Positions 43,524 to 54,841 of a stretch of DNA of 64,000 nt are shown in pieces. A program made the position numbers and the translations under genes. This stretch comes from Narthecium ossifragum (Eukaryota; Streptophyta; Magnoliopsida; Dioscoreales; Nartheciaceae): assembly GCA_963920575.1 (NCBI GenBank), contig OY986972.1:24786672-24850671 (forward strand). Reading direction: 5' to 3'. The notes below the pieces were generated by a model. It made no database searches. It was not told the DNA's origin and was given only the letters and a program-made list of their open reading frames with translations. Numbering within the stretch: the first letter of the stretch is position 1; every line of letters starts with the position of its first letter.

Positions 43524-46500
43524 TTAGAGCTGCACTTTTCGGTCATAAATCCAGCTGAAAGATACAGTAGGCGCTTGCTTTTTGGTCCTTCCTTGAGCTC
43601 TCTCCTCCAGCTTGCGGATCCGGGGAGCCAAAGTGCAGACAAAGTCTTGGGCTCTATTCCCTTCACTACAAAGGCCAGTTAATTCCTCCACCTTCCACCT
43701 TCTAACGAGGAACTCGAGTATGTCAGCATAGTCCTTGGCTGTGTACACTCCCAGTCGCTGAGCCACGGAGGAGAAATGCTCGAAGAGGTTATCGTCTCGT
43801 CCATCATACATCAGATGAGCAGGCATTGAGATCTTCTTCTTCATCATGTCTGCGAGGGCGAGCACAGTTCCATTTGGATCTATCTCGAACAACTTCTCCA
43901 CTATCTTGGTGTATGCCGTCTCATGCCGCTTCTCATCAGCAGCAATGGTGCCACATATCTGTGCTAGATGCAGGTCTCCGTAATCCTTAGCATGCCGGGC
44001 AGTATTCCCATGAGAAATGAATGTTGCTCTCTCCTGGAATGATGTATAAACAAAACCAAGGTAGCCATTGTTCTCTGTCATCGGATCCTGGACGGAAAAA
44101 TAAAGTTAGCAAGCCAGCCACTAATTTGAACCATAAACAAGGTCAACAACAACAACAACCACCATAAAAGCTATGTTTTAAGAACATTATAGAATCAAAC
44201 TTTGCCACTTGGTCTATTTGAACAAGGAAATGCAGGTTGACACCAATTTAGCAGTGGCATCAGTTCCATGCATCATTCTTGAAACATATACATGTCCAAT
44301 TAAAAGATTGAAAAATGAGAAGGGACCGCTTATTCAGGATGACATTCTGAAGTCAACCATTGTTTGCAAGCGGAAGTGGTCATGACTCATGAGACAGAAA
44401 GCATGTTTTTATGCACAATCTTTTAGAATGGAAAACAGCTACGAAAATCAAACAGAAAGTGGTCATGATATAGAAAGCATGTTTTCATACTTCCAGAGTA
44501 AATATTCCCTAAAAACAAGCTTTTACCATGAAAAACAGCCACGAAAATCCAACAGAAAGGATACTAGCCCCTCCATCAATAGGTTCTGTTTGAAAATATG
44601 AGAAATTAGCTGTTTGCGTTAAAGAATAGTCTTTGAGAGATTCTTACCATTCCGGAACCAATCAGATACTGAATTGTTTTCTCAATTTGTTTCATGTCCA
44701 CTCTTCCAGTGAGGTAGAGGTACTTGTTCAGAAGGTCACCATGTCTGTTCTCTTCAGCAGTCCATGCCCTTGTCCAGACACCCCACGGAGTGGGACTTGC
44801 ACCAGTTTCATCTCGAACCCCATCAAGTGTGTTGAGCATTGTTTGATATGTGGGAAGCGCTTCCTCTGTGATCATATCTCCAACCAAGCAAACAAAGTAA
44901 TCATCTGGAATTTCTTTTGCTCGTTCCCTTAGTTCATTAATTTTGTCATGGAATTCCTCTGATGCAGGATCAGGAAGAAAATCCTGTGGCTGCCAGCTCT
45001 TCTCAACAGGTTTTAGATGCACCAATAAGTTATTTTCAGCCCATCCCTCCAATGACTTGAAAAGCTCAATTTTTTCAGGAGGCAAAGAATGAGTAACTTG
45101 AACGTGCACCTCCCTTGGAGGGCTGAAAGGCTTTTTTGCAGTCTCAACCCTGATAAATTAAGCAAAGATATGTTAGGAGATTATATAAAAGCAATAGCCA
45201 AGTATATATACTACTCCCTTGAGAATTTTGCCATCCAAAACACATTATGCCAGTTAAAGCAAAGGAGTCCATTGGGAACTACGTGATAAGGAAACAAGAA
45301 TCATGCCTTTTGAAAGACAAAGGAGCACCTGTAAAAAATAAAACAAAGCAGCAAAAAATATTGTGGCTTAAATGAGGTGATAGGGAGCATTGATGGGAAC
45401 ATAGTAGAATCACTTCCTTGAGACATAGGAGCAGAACAGTCATATATTGCAATTTCACAGAGGAAGAAAATCTGCTACTTACCTTGATTCAGTCAACAAT
45501 TTAACCTGCACTTCGATTTTATTTCCACAAGTCTTGTTAATGATACCTGAGCCATTCATAGGGCTTTGCCAGCTGCAGGCTCAGAATTAACAAAGTGATT
45601 TGACGCAATTTGATAGCTTGGTTCAGTTGCAAGGAGATGAATCAAGAAAATGTGAGAAGCTACTCACAGAAGCCTTAACCAACTAATAAGAAAGAAGTAT
45701 GCAGATATGAATTTTGTTATGGCTACTAAATGTTTCAAGAACATCATTTGCCAGATCTTCTGCTTATATCAGCTAATCACAATTGCTCATTCTTAGTCAT
45801 TATACTCATGGGTTAAAGCAAGGTAAGAGGCACAACCGAGTACATAACTTACTTCTTCCCTTTCTTTGGTTATCATGGACTGGATCGGACCACAAAATAA
45901 TAGTTGGTAATTCCAAGTGGTTTCAAAATACTAGCTCTCTTGGAGAGCTTATAAATATTCTTCATTAGGAAGGAATTTGATCTAGAAACTACCAACTACA
46001 ATTAATAAAAAAATGTCCCAAGAAAATAGCAAAAAGGAACTCAATTAAAGTACTTGTTATTAGCTTGATGTTGCTTGTAAATAATTGAATTGACTCTGTA
46101 ACTGGTATTTCTACAGATAAAATCGCTATTACATGAGTTGTATACCAAGTAATTTGTATCTTTGACAAATGTCAGCGTTGATTTTGTTCTGGCCAAAACC
46201 ATTGGTCTTATCTTGAACATTAGTCCTCTTCCAAATCTCAGAAACCGACAGCCCATCAATTTTGAACAAGCCAAGAGACATCCCTTTCAACAGTTAACCA
46301 TTTTATTCACATAATGCAGGAAACCAATAGCATAGAAACACCAGTCTGCTACGACCTACTGCTACAAGAATAGGACTCTGGTCAGTGGTCACTTACAAAT
46401 AGCACACCTTGCATAATCATTGTGTTCAATTTGGAATGACGTGACTAGAATATTACGTACTACCATGCTATATCTTAATGGAGTCATGAGACTGAAGAAC

Positions 46501-47293
46501 TAAAAGATCCCGTGGGACATGTACAACCAAACTACTGAAGAATAAAAAATAAGAAGTTTAAAGAAGGCGTTTAACAAACTCTCGTGAGTATTAAACAAAA
46601 TGCAGACTTGATCAAATCTAGCAATAGAAAAGGCAAGACGATAAAGAGTAAGCCAAATTAGACCAGATTCACATCAATTCTAAACAAATAGGGAAGAAAG
46701 CTCCAAAACCACATTCCCGCACAATTTATTAGCGCATAAGAAGAATAAGATGCCATGATATAAAATCACATCAGATCATCCGCATCACTACAAAATTCAA
46801 CAACAAAGACAGATACATTATGTTTCAGTCACAATCATATAGGGAAAATAGCAAAGATGTCAGCGAAAGAAGAAAAATTAAATCACGCCAGCAACATGCT
46901 TAGAATGTAATCAAACCCATCAATTTGGCACCATCAAATTCCAAATAACACAAACAACCAACCAGATTCAGGACTAAACCCAAGGAAAAAGAAAAGCCCA
47001 TCATTAAATCAGCATTACGACCAATCTAAACATCCAGATCACCACAACAAAGGAAATAATCCACGACCCAGATCACAAAAGGGCACCATTTACCACAACA
47101 AGGTACACCCATCTGAATCTACACAAGAAATGCAACTCACAACAGGGCATGTTGAAAAAGGAGCTCACTTTGCGGATGAATGAAGGGTGGAGGCCATGGA
47201 GACTCTGAAAGATCTAGACTTTCCCTCAGGAGCATGCCAGTGGCACCCAGATCCCGGCAATGCGACCCTCATTGGCGATGTTCTCAATGCCAT
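43524..47293 (-). CDS. Stearoyl-ACP 9-desaturase, plastidial
   Basis: Three exons on the minus strand, 47293-47169, 45149-44648 and 44087-43524, give 396 residues, the family's usual length. The enzyme introduces the cis-9 double bond into stearoyl-ACP in the plastid stroma, using ferredoxin and a di-iron centre. Residues 1 to about 33 are Ser/Arg-rich and acid-poor, as in a transit peptide; the mature protein starts around MAST...[17 protein letters not shown]. Iron-ligand motifs are intact: EENRHG (174-179) and DEKRHE (260-265). The C-terminal [11 protein letters not shown] is standard. Intron 1 is about 2 kb. The 5' UTR region (47294-47340) has a CT-rich microsatellite on the coding strand. 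Nothing seen suggests loss of function. Confidence 0.97.
44370..44560. repeat. Imperfect tandem duplication in desaturase intron 2
   Basis: Two units of about 85-100 bp share GTGGTCATGA, AGAAAGCATGTTTT, AAAACAGC-ACGAAAATC and AACAGAAA. They lie wholly within the intron (44088-44647), away from the splice sites. Confidence 0.7.
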
Positions 47294-47340
47294 TGCTCTA
47301 GAGAGAGGGAGAGGGAGAGGGAGAGGTAGAGGGAGCTCAG

Positions 47341-48425
47341 AGAAGGGGTACAAGGAATAAGGGGTGATGAGGAGGGCCTATTTATTAATGGCCACGCCAT
47401 GGGTGGGCCCGAGTAAAAATAGGTGGGCGTTCTTGTTTTGCATCATTTTTGTCATAATACTCCCTGGAGGCCTTCTCTATTACCAATTTTGGGATCCTTC
47501 GTAGGTAACGTTTCATCAACTACTACTGTGAAAAGTTGCATGGATTCCGGTTTTAATTTTTCCCTGTGATGAGGGGCAAATGGCAAAGACTTAGTCATAT
47601 GGACAGTGGCAGTGTGCATTAAATTGTGCACGGTGTAGCATGAGGAAGATGAAGACGTAAGAGAGAGAACAAACAAAAGAGTCGGTGGGAATAGCTTTTT
47701 TTAATGGAACATAGGGAGTAACGGCCACCAAGCAAGAGGGGTGTCAAACACTCTAAACCAGGCTTTGGTGTTCTTCTAGAGATGAGAGATGGTAGCCTTT
47801 TGGCAGCAGAGAGGGGGGAATCCGGGGGGTACTCCCCAGGTTTACTCCAAAGTGGCATTGCCTCTGTCAGTAATGGTGTTACACAATTGCCTTTCTGTTT
47901 TCTTTTGTACATTTCCTCTTTGTATTCTTGTGCTGCCCTCTAGTCTGTACTCTCTCTTCTTCTTGTCTGTGTATGAGCTCATTTGTCACCGTTCGAAGAT
48001 AAAAGGATTAGTATCACATTATTCCACCAAATCTTATAGAGTTTCGTATTAATTTCTCCGAATCTTGACAATATCATAAAGGTTCCACAAATTACATTAA
48101 GGATTCAAAATCAGGCATCTGGTCAAATTTTAAGGAATATCTCATCATCATTACCCTCGATCCCACCTACTTAAGAAAGAAATGAGTTCTATTTCCTCCA
48201 TTTTATACGTCATGATTGGATTTTAATCGTAGTTGAGGAACGGTTAAAGTCCTTCCTACGATTTGAAAGACTAATATGATATTGTGATTTGAGTGACTAA
48301 TATAAAATTTGTAAGATTCCAAGAACTAATATGATATTAACTATAGATATCATTATCATTTTATTCTCAAATCCTTTTTAAAAAAATGGTATCTTGTCAA
48401 CTTATTCTCGAATAACCGACATTTA
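47341..48425. other. Intergenic region between the divergent desaturase and PPR genes
   Basis: It contains the desaturase upstream region (minus strand) and the PPR upstream region (plus strand). No further gene was found; open frames here are short and lack motifs. Confidence 0.4.
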
Positions 48426-48612
48426 TTGATGGCGAACGCCAAATCCAATCAAACTCATACTCATTTTAATAAGTGTCTACCAATTAAAATACCTAAGGAT
48501 GCACATGTAATTTATGATCTTAGGAAGGTCTTTTTCGAGGTTGATATGTGTCCGCGAAGAGCTCAAATTTCAGTTATAGCCGTTACCCAGGGAGGAGGAG
48601 AAGGAATGAAGG

Positions 48613-49908
48613 ATGGGTTCCCTCCAAAACAGCCACCAAAGGCTAGTCTCCTACACCAAGCTCTTAACTTCCTACGTGAATCAAGGGCGGCACCACCAGG
48701 CCCTCGCCCTCTTCTCCTGCATGTTTGCCTCCCCGGACCTCGCTCCCCTCGACCCCTTCGCCTTCCCCCTCGCCCTCAAGTCCTCCGCCGCCATCCTCCT
48801 CCCCCACTCCGCAGCCGCCATTCACGCCCACTCCATCAAGTCCTGCTTCGTGGCCAACCCTTTCGTCGTGTCCGCCCTCGTGGACTCCTATGGCAAGTGC
48901 TCCTCCGTCGTGGATGCCAGGCGGGTGTTTGACGAATCGCCACAAAGAAACGTAGTGGTGTGGAATGCAATGATCTCTCTGTACTCTCATTCTCATGACA
49001 TCGCCAACGCATTGCGGTTGTTCGATCTCATGGATGTCGCGCCGACGTCTTCGACCTTCAATTCGATCATTGCGGCCATGGCAGAGTTGGATGACGGATC
49101 GCCTGGAGCTCTCGAGTTCTATCGACGGATGAGGGTGTCAAGCATTACTCCCAATCTCATCACTGTGTTAGCTCTCTTGCCGGCTTGCATTTGCTTGGGG
49201 GCGCTGAATCTGATCAAGGAGATGCATGGGTTTGCATTCAAGAGCCACATCCACCACGACTCCCATCTGGGAAGTGGCCTTGTCGAAGCATATGGCCGGT
49301 GTGGCTGCCTAGTTTATGCGCGCCGTATATTTGATCGGATGAAAGAGAGGGATGTGGTGGTGTGGAGCTCTATGGTTTCCGCATACGCCTTCCATGGTTG
49401 TGCCGAGATTGCTATGTCCACCTTCCGCCAAATGGAGTTGGATCGAGTGCGGCCTGATGGGATCATGTTTCTTGGTGTATTGAAGGCTTGCAGCCATGCC
49501 GGGCTTGCCGATGATGCGTTGACATACTTCAGATTGATGACTAACCACTACTACCTTTTGGAAGCGAGCAGTGATCACTACTCTTGTTTGGTTGATGTAT
49601 TGAGCCGGGCGGGGAGGTTGAAGGAGGCTTATGAGGTCATAAGGGGTATGCCAATGAAGGCAACCGCGAAGGCGTGGGGTGCTCTTCTCTCAGCTTGTAG
49701 GAAGCATGGTGAAGTGGGGCTCGCCGAGCTTGCTAGTGAAGCATTGTTAGACATAGAGCCAGAGAATGCAGGGAACTTTGTGCTGCTGGCGAGCGTCTAT
49801 ACAAGTGCAGGGAGATATGAGGATGCAGAGAGGGTGAGAAGGGAGATGGTGGAAAGAGGTGTGAGAAGAGCACCAGGTAGCAGCTGGGTTATATCTCAGA
49901 ATCCTTAA
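48613..49908 (+). CDS. PPR protein, At1g03510-like
   Basis: One uninterrupted exon, 431 residues, as usual for PPR genes. The start RLVSYTKLLTSYVNQGRHHQAL and the end APGSSW match the layout of Arabidopsis At1g03510. Repeats are seen throughout: NPFVVSALVDSYGKCSSVVDARRVFDE, RNVVVWNAMISLYSH, HLGSGLVEAYGRCGCLVYARRIFD, RDVVVWSSMVSAYAFHG, DGIMFLGVLKACSHAGLADDAL, DHYSCLVDVLSRAGRLKEAYEVI. A C-terminal E-type domain (KAWGALLSACRKHGEVGLAELASEALLDIEPENAGNFV is split here by motif) follows; there is no DYW domain. PLS-type PPR proteins bind single-stranded RNA in mitochondria or plastids, often at editing sites (family knowledge). The N-terminus is not clearly a transit peptide. The first ATG of this frame in good position was chosen; overlapping GC-rich frames are shadows. 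Confidence 0.93.
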   Translation: MGSLQNSHQRLVSYTKLLTSYVNQGRHHQALALFSCMFASPDLAPLDPFAFPLALKSSAAILLPHSAAAIHAHSIKSCFVANPFVVSALVDSYGKCSSVVDARRVFDESPQRNVVVWNAMISLYSHSHDIANALRLFDLMDVAPTSSTFNSIIAAMAELDDGSPGALEFYRRMRVSSITPNLITVLALLPACICLGALNLIKEMHGFAFKSHIHHDSHLGSGLVEAYGRCGCLVYARRIFDRMKERDVVVWSSMVSAYAFHGCAEIAMSTFRQMELDRVRPDGIMFLGVLKACSHAGLADDALTYFRLMTNHYYLLEASSDHYSCLVDVLSRAGRLKEAYEVIRGMPMKATAKAWGALLSACRKHGEVGLAELASEALLDIEPENAGNFVLLASVYTSAGRYEDAERVRREMVERGVRRAPGSSWVISQNP

Positions 49909-50218
49909 TTAGTGTATGTTATCTGTCTTTCTCATAACACGTGATTAACTTAGAAATGTAATTTGTCAAGATAATTAAAGATGACAAAATCGGATTTTGC
50001 TCCCTTTAGGAAAAAAATGTTACGAGGAATAAACTGTTGCAAATCTTCTTTATTAGACTGTAAACACGGATTCATTTATCAAATCATGCATTAGTTTGTT
50101 CATAAGGACCAAGAAATATGGTATTATTCCACATCCAATTGCCGAGTAAGAAGCCATGTATTTATTAGATTTGTATATGACCTTGATCTTCCTTAATCTA
50201 GTCTAGGTTGATTCGAGC

Positions 50219-50739
50219 TAGTGATGGCAACGGGGCGGATCGGGGCGGATATTGGAAATACCATATCCGTCCCCACACTCCTCCGCCCATACCATAACCG
50301 CCCCGTCCCCGCGCGGATAATGGGGATCGCGGACCATAACCATCCCCGCGGGTACGCGGATATTACCCGCAATCCGCGGTTATTCGCAAAACCTAAAAAA
50401 ATCATTCAATTAGCATTAAGCCTCTAAAATCTAAATCTAAATCCACCAAACTATCATCAACATTCGGTCTCTAAAATCTAGATCCACCAAACACTCATCA
50501 ACAATTAGTCTTTATTAGAGTATTATTACAAAAATAGACTCTTTAAAATCCACCAAACCAACATTTAGTGGCGGGACGGGGCGGATATTACCCAATACCA
50601 TAATCCGCCCCGTACCCACGCGGATTTTAAATTTGTAAACCATACCCGTATCCACGGGTAAAAAATCTATACCATACCCGTCCCCATCGGTGCGGATCGG
50701 GTCGGTTATCCAGCGGGGCGGTCAATTTTGCCATCCCTA
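50219..50739. mobile_element. hAT-like non-autonomous element (521 bp)
   Basis: It starts TAGTGATGG and ends CCATCCCTA (8 of 9 inverted), with an 8-bp target duplication ATTCGAGC (50211-50218, 50740-50747). Subterminal sequence is rich in GGGGCGGAT/ATCCGCCCC. The paralogous segment shows the unoccupied site ATTCAAGCTCGG at 53261. No coding was found. An 8-bp duplication and T/C-AG-GATG ends fit the hAT superfamily. Confidence 0.88.
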
Positions 50740-50982
50740 ATTCGAGCTCGGATGTGACTGTCACTATTAAGACTCGAGCTGGAGGAGTTTAAATATGATT
50801 CGGATCAGGATCAATTTTAGCTCAGCTTTGTACCTTGGCTGAGACCAGAACAGGGGTAGGAGTAGAAATCTTGAATTTGGTCGTGTCCCATCCGATTCCA
50901 ATCAGAGTTCAATTGGGAATCTGAGTTGGGATTGAACGGAGGACTTGAGACTTGACGCAATAAGGGACCTATTTATTTATAT

Positions 50983-51894
50983 GGTTAAATTTCACATTTG
51001 GTATCTGTAAAATATGCTAATTATAAATTTAGTACCTGAGTTTTTGATAATTACAAATTTGGTATCTCAAGTATCTTAACTTACCACCTTAGTATCTACC
51101 GTCAACTGCTATTCTCATCAGTTGACTGGATTTCGCTCACGTGATATCACGTGAGCGGTTTTACCGGGTTCCGGTATGGTTTTGTTGGTTTCCGGCGTCA
51201 CGAACATGGAAGGAGATGGTCGGAGGTGGCAGGGATGTGGGATCTAGCCTTGGATTAGATCTGGGAGGCTGGTTCTGACGTGAGTTCAAGCTCGAGAGGA
51301 TATCGCGCGAGGAGGGGTGCTGAGTCGTCAGATTCTGCCTGGAAGGGGTCGGAGGGGGGTCACATCAGCGAGAGGACACCGGATCTGAGGGCGGACGGCG
51401 CTGGGAGGCCATGGGCTACTGGCTCCAGGGAGGCGGCGCTAGATCTGGTGGAGGGGACGGAGCTTGGGAGGTCCTTAGCGAGGAGGGGTGGTCGGGCGGT
51501 GTCGTGGTGTTGTTGAGCGTCGTCAGAAAGGAAAGTGTCATCGGATGGAAGCTCCGAAGGAGAGGTAGGGAGCTCGGTGTGGCGGTCGACGATGAGAACG
51601 GGGCGTCGGGGGTGCTGGATGCAGAGGTCTAGAGAGAGGCGGTGGTGGAGAGATGGAGTGGTATTCAGAGTTGTCGGAGAAGGAGAGGGCTTTGTCGATG
51701 GTAACGGGAGGTGACTGCGAGGTTGCCGGGGCCGGGAAAGAAGCAGTTTTCAGTTATAATTTTGATGTCGTTCGAGCTTCCGATCAAATTGTTACGGTAT
51801 TGATACTTGAGATACCAAATTTGTAATTATCAAAAACTCAGGTACTAAATTTATAATTAGCATATTTTACAAGTAACAAATGTGAAATTTAGCC
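50983..51894. mobile_element. Non-autonomous MULE (912 bp), Pack-MULE candidate
   Basis: Inverted repeats of 93 bp (50983-51075; 51802-51894) begin GG(T/C)TAAATTTCACATTTG. The 9-bp target duplication is TATTTATAT/TATTTACAT, and the paralogous empty site reads TATTTATGT (53429-53437), each differing by one base. Just inside the left repeat lies a 22-bp perfect palindrome (51135-51156) with core CACGTGATATCACGTG. The interior (51160-51750) is GC-rich and could be a captured gene fragment, but I do not recognise a protein in it. Confidence 0.88.
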
Positions 51895-52180
51895 TATTTA
51901 CATATAGCCTTTAGAACCTGTTTCTCCGACGCGTCTCTCTCTCTACCCCCATCACGAACCGATTGGATCGACGTCGTCAACCCTCCGCCGGACAAGCCTT
52001 AATTCTCCGGTAATCTCTCCCCTTCCTTTTCCCCATCAGATCATATCCCCTATTTATATTAGTCGATGTTGTTGGGTTCACCGGAGAGCATGTCACCTGT
52101 AACTTCCGGAGCCGGAAGATGATCGGGCTGGCGTGAGCCACCGTGGTCTTCCCTATGTCTCTATTATCCGGTGATATTAT

Positions 52181-52333
52181 TCTGTATCGAATATATCATG
52201 CGCAAGGGATAAAAAATGTACATGTTTCTTGTGTTATAAATCTAAGAGAGACTTTGTCGAATTTTTTTTTTTGAAACAAATTTAGGTTGTTCACGCTTCG
52301 ATTTAAATGAGTTTTATGGGTCGGGGCGTGACA
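52181..52333 (+). mobile_element. LTR 3'-end fragment, gypsy-like
   Basis: The stretch ends in GGGTCGGGGCGTGACA, the same kind of terminus seen at the start of the window (GGGCCGGGGCGTGACA). It interrupts the repeat series between copy A and copy B. The left limit is uncertain. Confidence 0.4.
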
Positions 52334-52540
52334 ATAAGGTCGCTGAAGGATAGGGACCTATAATTTCTATGTTTACTGGATGTTCTTTGAGGGAAGGATC
52401 AGCTTATTCAGGCTAGGCATCGGTTTAGATTGAATTTGGATATGTTCCTTCTATGTTTACGGAATTGTATAAAATGAGTGATTGGGATATCTAATTGGAC
52501 TCGAATTGGGATCGGGATCGGACTCGGACTCGAACTCAGC

Positions 52541-53130
52541 TGTAGTTAGGGCTCAATAATGAACCTATTTAATTCCTCTCTCCCCCCACCCGACTCGTCC
52601 ACTGGCTCTTGAATCTCGATCTTCTGCCCCCGAACCCTAGCTGCCGTCGAATCTACCGGAATCATCGCAGTCACCACCACCGGACGATCCTTCCTTCTCC
52701 GGTAATGTCTCTCCTTTCTGCCCAATTAGATCCCCTGTTTCTTTCTACTGGGTGTTGCTGGGTTCACCGGGAAACCTATATTCTCACCTGGTGTTGTTTC
52801 TCTCTGTTAGTTTCATAGAAACTTAGGGTAGCACTTCCTAATTGCGGGTGTACTTCGTGGTTGGAAGCGAAAAGCATGAGTTCACAGCCTAGTCGAAACT
52901 AAGATCAATGGAGTGGCTGAGTGCAATGCAAATTGGCCACCTTTGTCGCCTTCACCGAATAGAAGGGTAGATTAGAGGGGATCCTAATCCAACATTCACT
53001 GCGCAACTGCGCTCATAATTATGGATACCTTATATGCTTTTGGTTGCGGAATTTCCATTGAGTTGCATTGCATAGATTTGGTCGAGAAAGCTAGTGATTA
53101 ATATGTACATTGAACGAGAATTTTTATCTC
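52541..53130 (+). repeat. Copy B of the promoter/leader/intron segment (degenerate)
   Basis: It begins with GGGCTCAATAATGAACCTAT and contains a leader-like CT-rich stretch ending CTTCTCCG|GTAATG, then GTGTTGCTGGGTTCACCGG. It runs on into sequence resembling the region in front of the intact gene (CATAATTATGGATACC, GAATTTTTATCTCAGCAAAT; compare 54490-54607). Identity is clearly lower than between copies A and C. Confidence 0.6.
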
Positions 53131-53132
53131 AG

Positions 53133-54610
53133 CAAATCATGCATTAGCTTGTCCATAAGGACCAAGAAATATGGTATTATTCCACATCCAATTGCCGAGT
53201 AAGAAGGCATGTATTTAGATTTGTATATGACCTTGATTTTCCTTAATCTAGTCTAGGTTGATTCAAGCTCGGATGTGACTGCCACTATTAAGACCATAAC
53301 AGGAGTAGGAGTAGGAGTAGAAATCTTGAATTTGGTCGTGTCCCATCCGATTCCAATCAGAGTTCAATTGGGAATCTGAGTTGGGATTGAACGGAGGACT
53401 TGGGACTTGGCTCAATAAGGGACCTATTTATTTATGTATAGCCTTTAGAACCTGTGTCTCTGACGCGACTCTCTGTCTCTCTCTCTACCCCCCCTCACGA
53501 ACCCTAGCTGACGACAGAGCGCCTCTGCCTGACGAACCGACGGGATCGACGCCGACAACCCTCCGCCGGACAAGCCTTAATTCTCCGGTAGTCTCTCCCC
53601 TTCCTTTTGCCCATCAGATCAGATCCCCTATTTACATTAGTCGATGTTGTTGGGTTCACCGGAGAGCCTGTCACCCGTAACTTCCGGAGCCGAGAAGATG
53701 ATCGGGCTGGCGTGAGCCACCGCGGTCTTCCCCTCTGTCTCTATTATCCGGTTTTATCATACTGCATGAGCATTGGTTGGATAACTAGGGAACTAAGGCT
53801 GTTGTTTAACTAAAATTGCTTTAGTTTTATTCCAGCAAGTTTGCTGCTAGGAAAATTATTGCTGTCTAGTGCGACTATATATTGGCTCTCAAGTGTCAGA
53901 AGGATTATTAGCACTTTCTGGGATTAGAGATACATGGACTGGTGGAATTAAATGCATATTGGTTAGAAAACACGACTTATGCATGGTTGTTCATGTAATT
54001 TTGTTATCTATGTGTTAGTTCTAATGAACATTGGCTAGTACTTTGTCATTGCTGGTGTGCTTGGTGATCAGAAGCACATTGGCCAAAGTACGAATTGAAA
54101 TGGTTCTAAGGTCTAGGGAGGAGTGGCAGAGTCCAATCCAAATCGGGCACCCAAGTCAGTTTGACCAAATAGAAGACTTGACCAGAGGGGATCATAATCC
54201 TACTTTGACTTGCTATGCCATTATGAAATCGTGTTTGTCTAGACCTTTCCCAAATATAAGTGTGAACGACCGGAGTCCAGTAGGTTCTCAGTCTTCCTCA
54301 TCCCTTTCTTCAAGAATTGGGAACCATGAGTGTCATGGTGTGGAGGTTCTTTTGTTGTGAATCTCTAGTGGTGTTGTATAGAACTCATTTTGGGTGACAG
54401 ACAGCCTTGGGATGTTTTACAAGCAGCTGAGTGTGGGAATTGTGCCCTCTGGCATCTTAGGATTTGGATTTGGAGCAAAGATACGCGTCATAATTATGGA
54501 TACCTGATATGTTGTTGCGGAGTTTCCGACAAGGTGCATGCATATGTGTGTTTGCCAACGCTGGTGGATCAATGTCTGCAGTGAAGAAGAATTTTATCTC
54601 AGCAAATTGT
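53133..54610 (+). repeat. Copy C: promoter/leader and first intron in front of the coiled-coil gene
   Basis: Copy C is closest to copy A (53133-53765) and keeps both empty insertion sites. A CT-rich leader (53450-53590) ends in CTCCG|GTAGTC, a plausible donor. A plausible acceptor precedes the intact coding start (TTTAG at about 54822-54826). The segment is therefore read as promoter, non-coding exon 1 and intron 1 of the gene at 54842. No cDNA evidence is available. Confidence 0.6.
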
Positions 54611-54841
54611 AAATTACTTTAACCGAAAGTTCCAAGAATATGGTATTGTTCCACTTCCAGCTCTCGTGTAAGATGCCACGTATTTAAATTTACATCGGGC
54701 CATAATTTTCCTTGTATAACTCATTCTCACCCGTGAATCTTTTTTTTTTTTTTTTTAATCATGTACTCGTCATTTAGATTGTTCAACTAGGTACTGACTT
54801 ATCCATTGGTTGGAACTTTAGGGGTCCAAACTAGGCCATCG

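Larger units (their letters stand above)
50081..52180. repeat. Copy A of a duplicated promoter/leader segment, carrying two insertions
   Basis: It matches 53133-53765 in three blocks: 50081-50218, 50740-50982 and 51895-52180. Shared pieces include CCAAGAAATATGGTATTATT, CCTTAATCTAGTCTAGGTTG, CCCATCCGATTCCAATCAGA and GACAAGCCTTAATTCTCCGG. The gaps in the match are exactly the hAT-like and MULE insertions. The segment ends with a donor-like CTCCG|GTAA, so it looks like a leader exon with its promoter. Confidence 0.85.

Noticed and set aside
48426..48932. 168-residue plus-strand frame overlapping the PPR start
   Set aside because: Shadow frame of the GC-rich PPR 5' end; low-complexity Pro/Arg product.
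51280..51632. Gene inside the 912-bp MULE
   Set aside because: Arg/Gly-rich frames without recognised domain; could be a captured fragment but nothing supports a product.
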